A stretch of DNA of 64,000 bases, from NCBI RefSeq assembly GCF_900101265.1, contig NZ_FMZS01000004.1:1-64000 (forward strand), given 5' to 3'. Below the pieces are notes generated by a model. That model did no database searches and was not told the DNA's origin. It saw only the letters and a program-made list of their open reading frames with translations. This document shows positions 61,677 to 64,000 of the stretch, piece by piece. How positions within the stretch are numbered: position 1 is the first letter of the stretch; every line of letters starts with the position of its first letter. This stretch comes from Massilia sp. PDC64 (GTDB taxonomy: Bacteria > Pseudomonadota > Gammaproteobacteria > Burkholderiales > Burkholderiaceae_D). Both the position numbers and the translations under genes were made by a program.

Positions 61677-62560
61677 GCACCCCGACCATTGCCACGCAAC
61701 CCGCCGTCGTGTGGGAAGTCGGCGCGACGCTGGGCGAGGGCGTCCTGTGGGATGCCCCGGCCAAGCAGGTCTGGTTCGTCGACATCAAGGGCAAGCGCCT
61801 GCACCGCTGCGCTGCCGACGGTTCCGACCAGCGCAGCTGGGACGCACCGGGCCAGGTGAGCTTCGTCGTGCGCGCCACGGACGGCGGCCTCGTCGTCTCG
61901 CTGGAGGACGGCCTGTACCGCTTCGTGGAAAGCACGGGCGAATTCGTCCCGTTCGTGAAGGTCGAGGCGGACGTCACGGGCAACCGGTTCAACGATGGCC
62001 ACGTCGACGCGCAGGGCCGCCTGTGGTTCGGTTCGATGGACGACGCGGAAGAAGCACCGTCGGGTGTCCTGTACCGTTTCGACGGCAAGAGCGTCGTGCG
62101 CATGGACGACGGCTACATCATCACGAACGGCCCGGCCGTGAGCCCGGACGGACGCACGCTGTATCACACCGACACGCTCGATAAACGGGTGTATGCTTTC
62201 GACCTGGCTCTCGATGGCAGCCTGTCGAACAAGCGCCTGTTCGCAGAAATCACGGACGGCGGCTGGCCGGACGGCATGGCGGTCGACGCCGACGGCCACG
62301 TGTGGATCGCGGTGTTCCGCGGCTGGCGTATCGAGCGCCGGGATCCTTCGGGCCAAAAGGTGGGTGAAGTGCGCTTCCCCTGCTCGAACATCACCAAGCT
62401 GGCCTTTGCCGGCGACGACCTGCGCACCGTGTACGCGACGTCGGCGCGCAAGGGCCTGTCGGCCGAGGAACTGGCCCAGCAGCCGCTCGCGGGCGCGCTG
62501 TTCACCTTCCGCGCCGAGACGGCCGGATTGCCGCACCACGTGCTGCGGCTGCAGGAGTAA
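61673..62560 (+). CDS. xylC: Xylonolactonase (SMP-30/gluconolactonase family)
   Basis: A 295-residue six-bladed propeller lactonase: EVGATLGEGVLWDAP (metal-binding Glu), VTGNRFNDGHVDAQGRLWFGSMD (Asn and substrate loop), IITNGPAVSPDGRTLYHTDT and DGGWPDGMAVDADGHVWIAVF (Asp ligand). All the metal ligands expected of SMP-30 enzymes are present. It opens xylono-lactone to xylonate. Translationally coupled to xylB and only 6 bp before xylD. Confidence 0.9.
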   Translation: MSTPTIATQPAVVWEVGATLGEGVLWDAPAKQVWFVDIKGKRLHRCAADGSDQRSWDAPGQVSFVVRATDGGLVVSLEDGLYRFVESTGEFVPFVKVEADVTGNRFNDGHVDAQGRLWFGSMDDAEEAPSGVLYRFDGKSVVRMDDGYIITNGPAVSPDGRTLYHTDTLDKRVYAFDLALDGSLSNKRLFAEITDGGWPDGMAVDADGHVWIAVFRGWRIERRDPSGQKVGEVRFPCSNITKLAFAGDDLRTVYATSARKGLSAEELAQQPLAGALFTFRAETAGLPHHVLRLQE

Positions 62561-62566
62561 TACGGA

Positions 62567-64000
62567 ATGACACAACAGAACAGCAAACCGAAGCGCTTCC
62601 GGTCGCAGGACTGGTTCGACAACGAAGAGCGCATCGACATGACCGCGCTCTACCTCGAGCGCTTCATGAACTACGGCATCACCCCGGACGAGCTCCGTTC
62701 CGGCAAGCCGATCATCGGCATCGCCCAGAGCGGCAGCGACATTTCGCCGTGCAACCGCATCCACCTGGACCTCGCCAAGCGGGTGCGCGAAGGCATCCGC
62801 GACGCGGGCGGCATCCCGATGGAATTCCCGCTGCACCCGATCTTCGAGAACTGCCGCCGCCCGACCGCGGCGCTGGACCGCAACCTGGCCTACCTGGGCC
62901 TCGTCGAGATCCTGCACGGCTACCCGATCGATGCCGTCGTGCTGACGACCGGCTGCGACAAGACGACGCCGGCCCAGCTGATGGCCGCCGCCACCGTCGA
63001 CATCCCCGCCATCGTGCTGTCCGGCGGTCCGATGCTGGACGGCTGGTTCGAAGGTGAACTGGTCGGTTCCGGCGCCGCGATCTGGAAGGGCCGCCGCCGC
63101 CTGGCCGCGGGCGAGATCGACGAGCAGAAGTTCATCGACATCGCGACGGCGTCCGCGCCGTCGGCCGGCCACTGTAACACGATGGGCACGGCGTCCACGA
63201 TGAACGCCATCGCGGAAGCGCTGGGCATGTCGCTGACGGGCTGCTCGGCCATTCCGGCGCCGTACCGCGAGCGCGGCCAGATGGCCTACGAGACGGGCAA
63301 GCGCATCGTCGGCATGGCGTTCGAAGACCTGCGTCCGTCGCAGATCCTCACGCGCGACGCGTTCATCGACGCCATCGTCGTCAACGCCGCGATCGGCGGT
63401 TCGAGCAACGCCCAGCCGCACATCGTGGCGATGGCACGCCACGCCGGCGTCGAGATCACGCCTGAAGACTGGATGGAATACGGCTACGACGTGCCGCTGC
63501 TGTTGAACATGCAGCCGGCCGGCAAATACCTCGGCGAGCGCTTCCACCGCGCCGGCGGCACGCCCGCCATCATGTGGGAGCTGGAGCAGAAAGGCCTGCT
63601 GCGCTCGAAGCGTCCGACCGTCACCGGCAAGACGATGGCTGAGAACCTCGTGGGCCGCGAAAGCCACGACCGCGAAATGATCTACCCGTTCGACCAGCCG
63701 CTGAAGCAGAAGGCCGGTTTCATGGTCCTGAAGGGCAATCTGTTCGACTTCGCGATCATGAAGACGAGCGTGATCTCGGACGCGTTCCGCCAGCGCTACC
63801 TGTCGACGCCGGGCTCGGAAAACGCGTTCGAGTGCAAGGTCGTCGTGTTCGACGGTTCCGACGATTACCACCACCGCATCAACGATCCGTCGCTGAACAT
63901 CGACGAGAACACGATGCTCGTGATCCGCGGTTCCGGTCCGGTGGGCTGGCCCGGTTCGGCGGAAGTCGTCAACATGCAACCGCCCGATGCGCTGATCAAG
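62567..64000 (+). CDS. xylD: Xylonate dehydratase (IlvD/EDD family), 5' part
   Basis: 478 codons are visible from ATG 62567; the gene continues past the right edge. Iron-sulfur cluster cysteines of the IlvD/EDD family are in GIAQSGSDISPCNRI, VVLTTGCDKTTPAQL and SAPSAGHCNTMGTAST; GGSSNAQPH and the C-terminal swivelling domain start (KAGFMVLKGNLFDFAIMKTS) follow. The reading GSDISPCN and the start of the protein (RFRSQDWFDN) are those of the pentonate dehydratase branch rather than true dihydroxy-acid dehydratase. It makes 2-keto-3-deoxyxylonate, the substrate of XylX. Confidence 0.92.
   Translation, partial: MTQQNSKPKRFRSQDWFDNEERIDMTALYLERFMNYGITPDELRSGKPIIGIAQSGSDISPCNRIHLDLAKRVREGIRDAGGIPMEFPLHPIFENCRRPTAALDRNLAYLGLVEILHGYPIDAVVLTTGCDKTTPAQLMAAATVDIPAIVLSGGPMLDGWFEGELVGSGAAIWKGRRRLAAGEIDEQKFIDIATASAPSAGHCNTMGTASTMNAIAEALGMSLTGCSAIPAPYRERGQMAYETGKRIVGMAFEDLRPSQILTRDAFIDAIVVNAAIGGSSNAQPHIVAMARHAGVEITPEDWMEYGYDVPLLLNMQPAGKYLGERFHRAGGTPAIMWELEQKGLLRSKRPTVTGKTMAENLVGRESHDREMIYPFDQPLKQKAGFMVLKGNLFDFAIMKTSVISDAFRQRYLSTPGSENAFECKVVVFDGSDDYHHRINDPSLNIDENTMLVIRGSGPVGWPGSAEVVNMQPPDALIK

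Noticed and set aside
60914..63979. Open frame of about 1021 codons on the minus strand opposite xylB, xylC and xylD
   Set aside because: It runs antisense to three well-supported genes; its composition (His/Arg/Val/Ala rich, no domains) is that of a frame opened by high GC3.
62567..64000. Dihydroxy-acid dehydratase (ilvD) for branched-chain amino acids
   Set aside because: The operon context (xylX, xylB, xylC) and the pentonate-type motifs favour xylonate dehydratase.
1..64000. CRISPR arrays, tRNA/rRNA genes, transposases, integrases, prophage or conjugation genes
   Set aside because: None were seen on reading both strands; no regularly spaced direct repeats or mobile-element protein families were found.

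Overview
The window is about 64 kb of high-GC bacterial chromosome, gene-dense, with no rRNA, tRNA, insertion sequence, phage gene or CRISPR array that I can see. The protein families (polB, dadA-alr-lrp, cheV, many secreted glycoside hydrolases, FAH/SDR/SMP-30/IlvD xylose genes) suggest an environmental, plant-polymer-degrading betaproteobacterium, most like Oxalobacteraceae of the Massilia/Telluria type. That placement is inference from gene content and composition.

Layout. 1-4.5 kb: galactan use (partial SSS-family transporter, GH53 endo-galactanase, large beta-propeller sensor kinase). 4.6-8.8 kb: housekeeping (DUF455 ferritin-like protein overlapping DNA polymerase II; a SUI1/YciH-like factor). 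8.9-10.8 kb: a GH16 beta-1,3-glucanase with its own promoter and a 16-bp operator. 10.8-18.9 kb: small regulators and enzymes (cytochrome c, AraC-type regulator plus arginase-like pair, MarR plus tautomerase pair sharing a 17-bp box, LysR/MFS pair, a protein with three internal repeats, VOC and AhpD-like proteins). 19.1-23.5 kb: RND permease and adaptor. 23.5-28.4 kb: TerB, TerC, NhaR, and a LysR / CmcJ-NvfI oxidoreductase / DsbA-like isomerase cluster. 28.4-34.2 kb: a GH62 arabinofuranosidase lipoprotein, a possible attenuator-like leader, the dadA-alr operon with a divergent Lrp, and two AT-richer secreted hypotheticals. 34.2-40.7 kb: a cyanophycinase-like peptidase, MYG1, CheV, a PAS-GGDEF-EAL protein and DUF5946.

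40.7-64 kb is the centre of interest: a glucuronoxylan and xylose locus. It holds glucarate dehydratase, a GDSL esterase, GH115 and GH67 alpha-glucuronidases, a GH10 xylanase, a LacI-type regulator, and a GH3 beta-xylosidase heading an operon with xylX, xylB, xylC and xylD (Weimberg oxidative xylose pathway; xylD runs off the right edge). GH27, GH12, a second cyanophycinase, arfB and a diguanylate cyclase are interspersed. Xylan would be cut outside or in the periplasm by GH10/GH115/GH67/GH62/GH3/esterase. Xylose is then oxidised to 2-oxoglutarate semialdehyde. Glucuronic acid, if oxidised to glucarate, would enter through glucarate dehydratase and reach the same semialdehyde.

Five aligned 14-bp sites (consensus TGKTAGCGCAAACA) lie in front of the GDSL/gudD pair, on both sides of the GH67/LacI divergence, and in front of the GH3-xyl operon. 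They mark a probable local regulon of the LacI protein. Two other polysaccharidase genes (GH16, GH12) have equally good sigma70 promoters with different palindromic operators and no regulator next door, so each polymer seems to have its own repressor.
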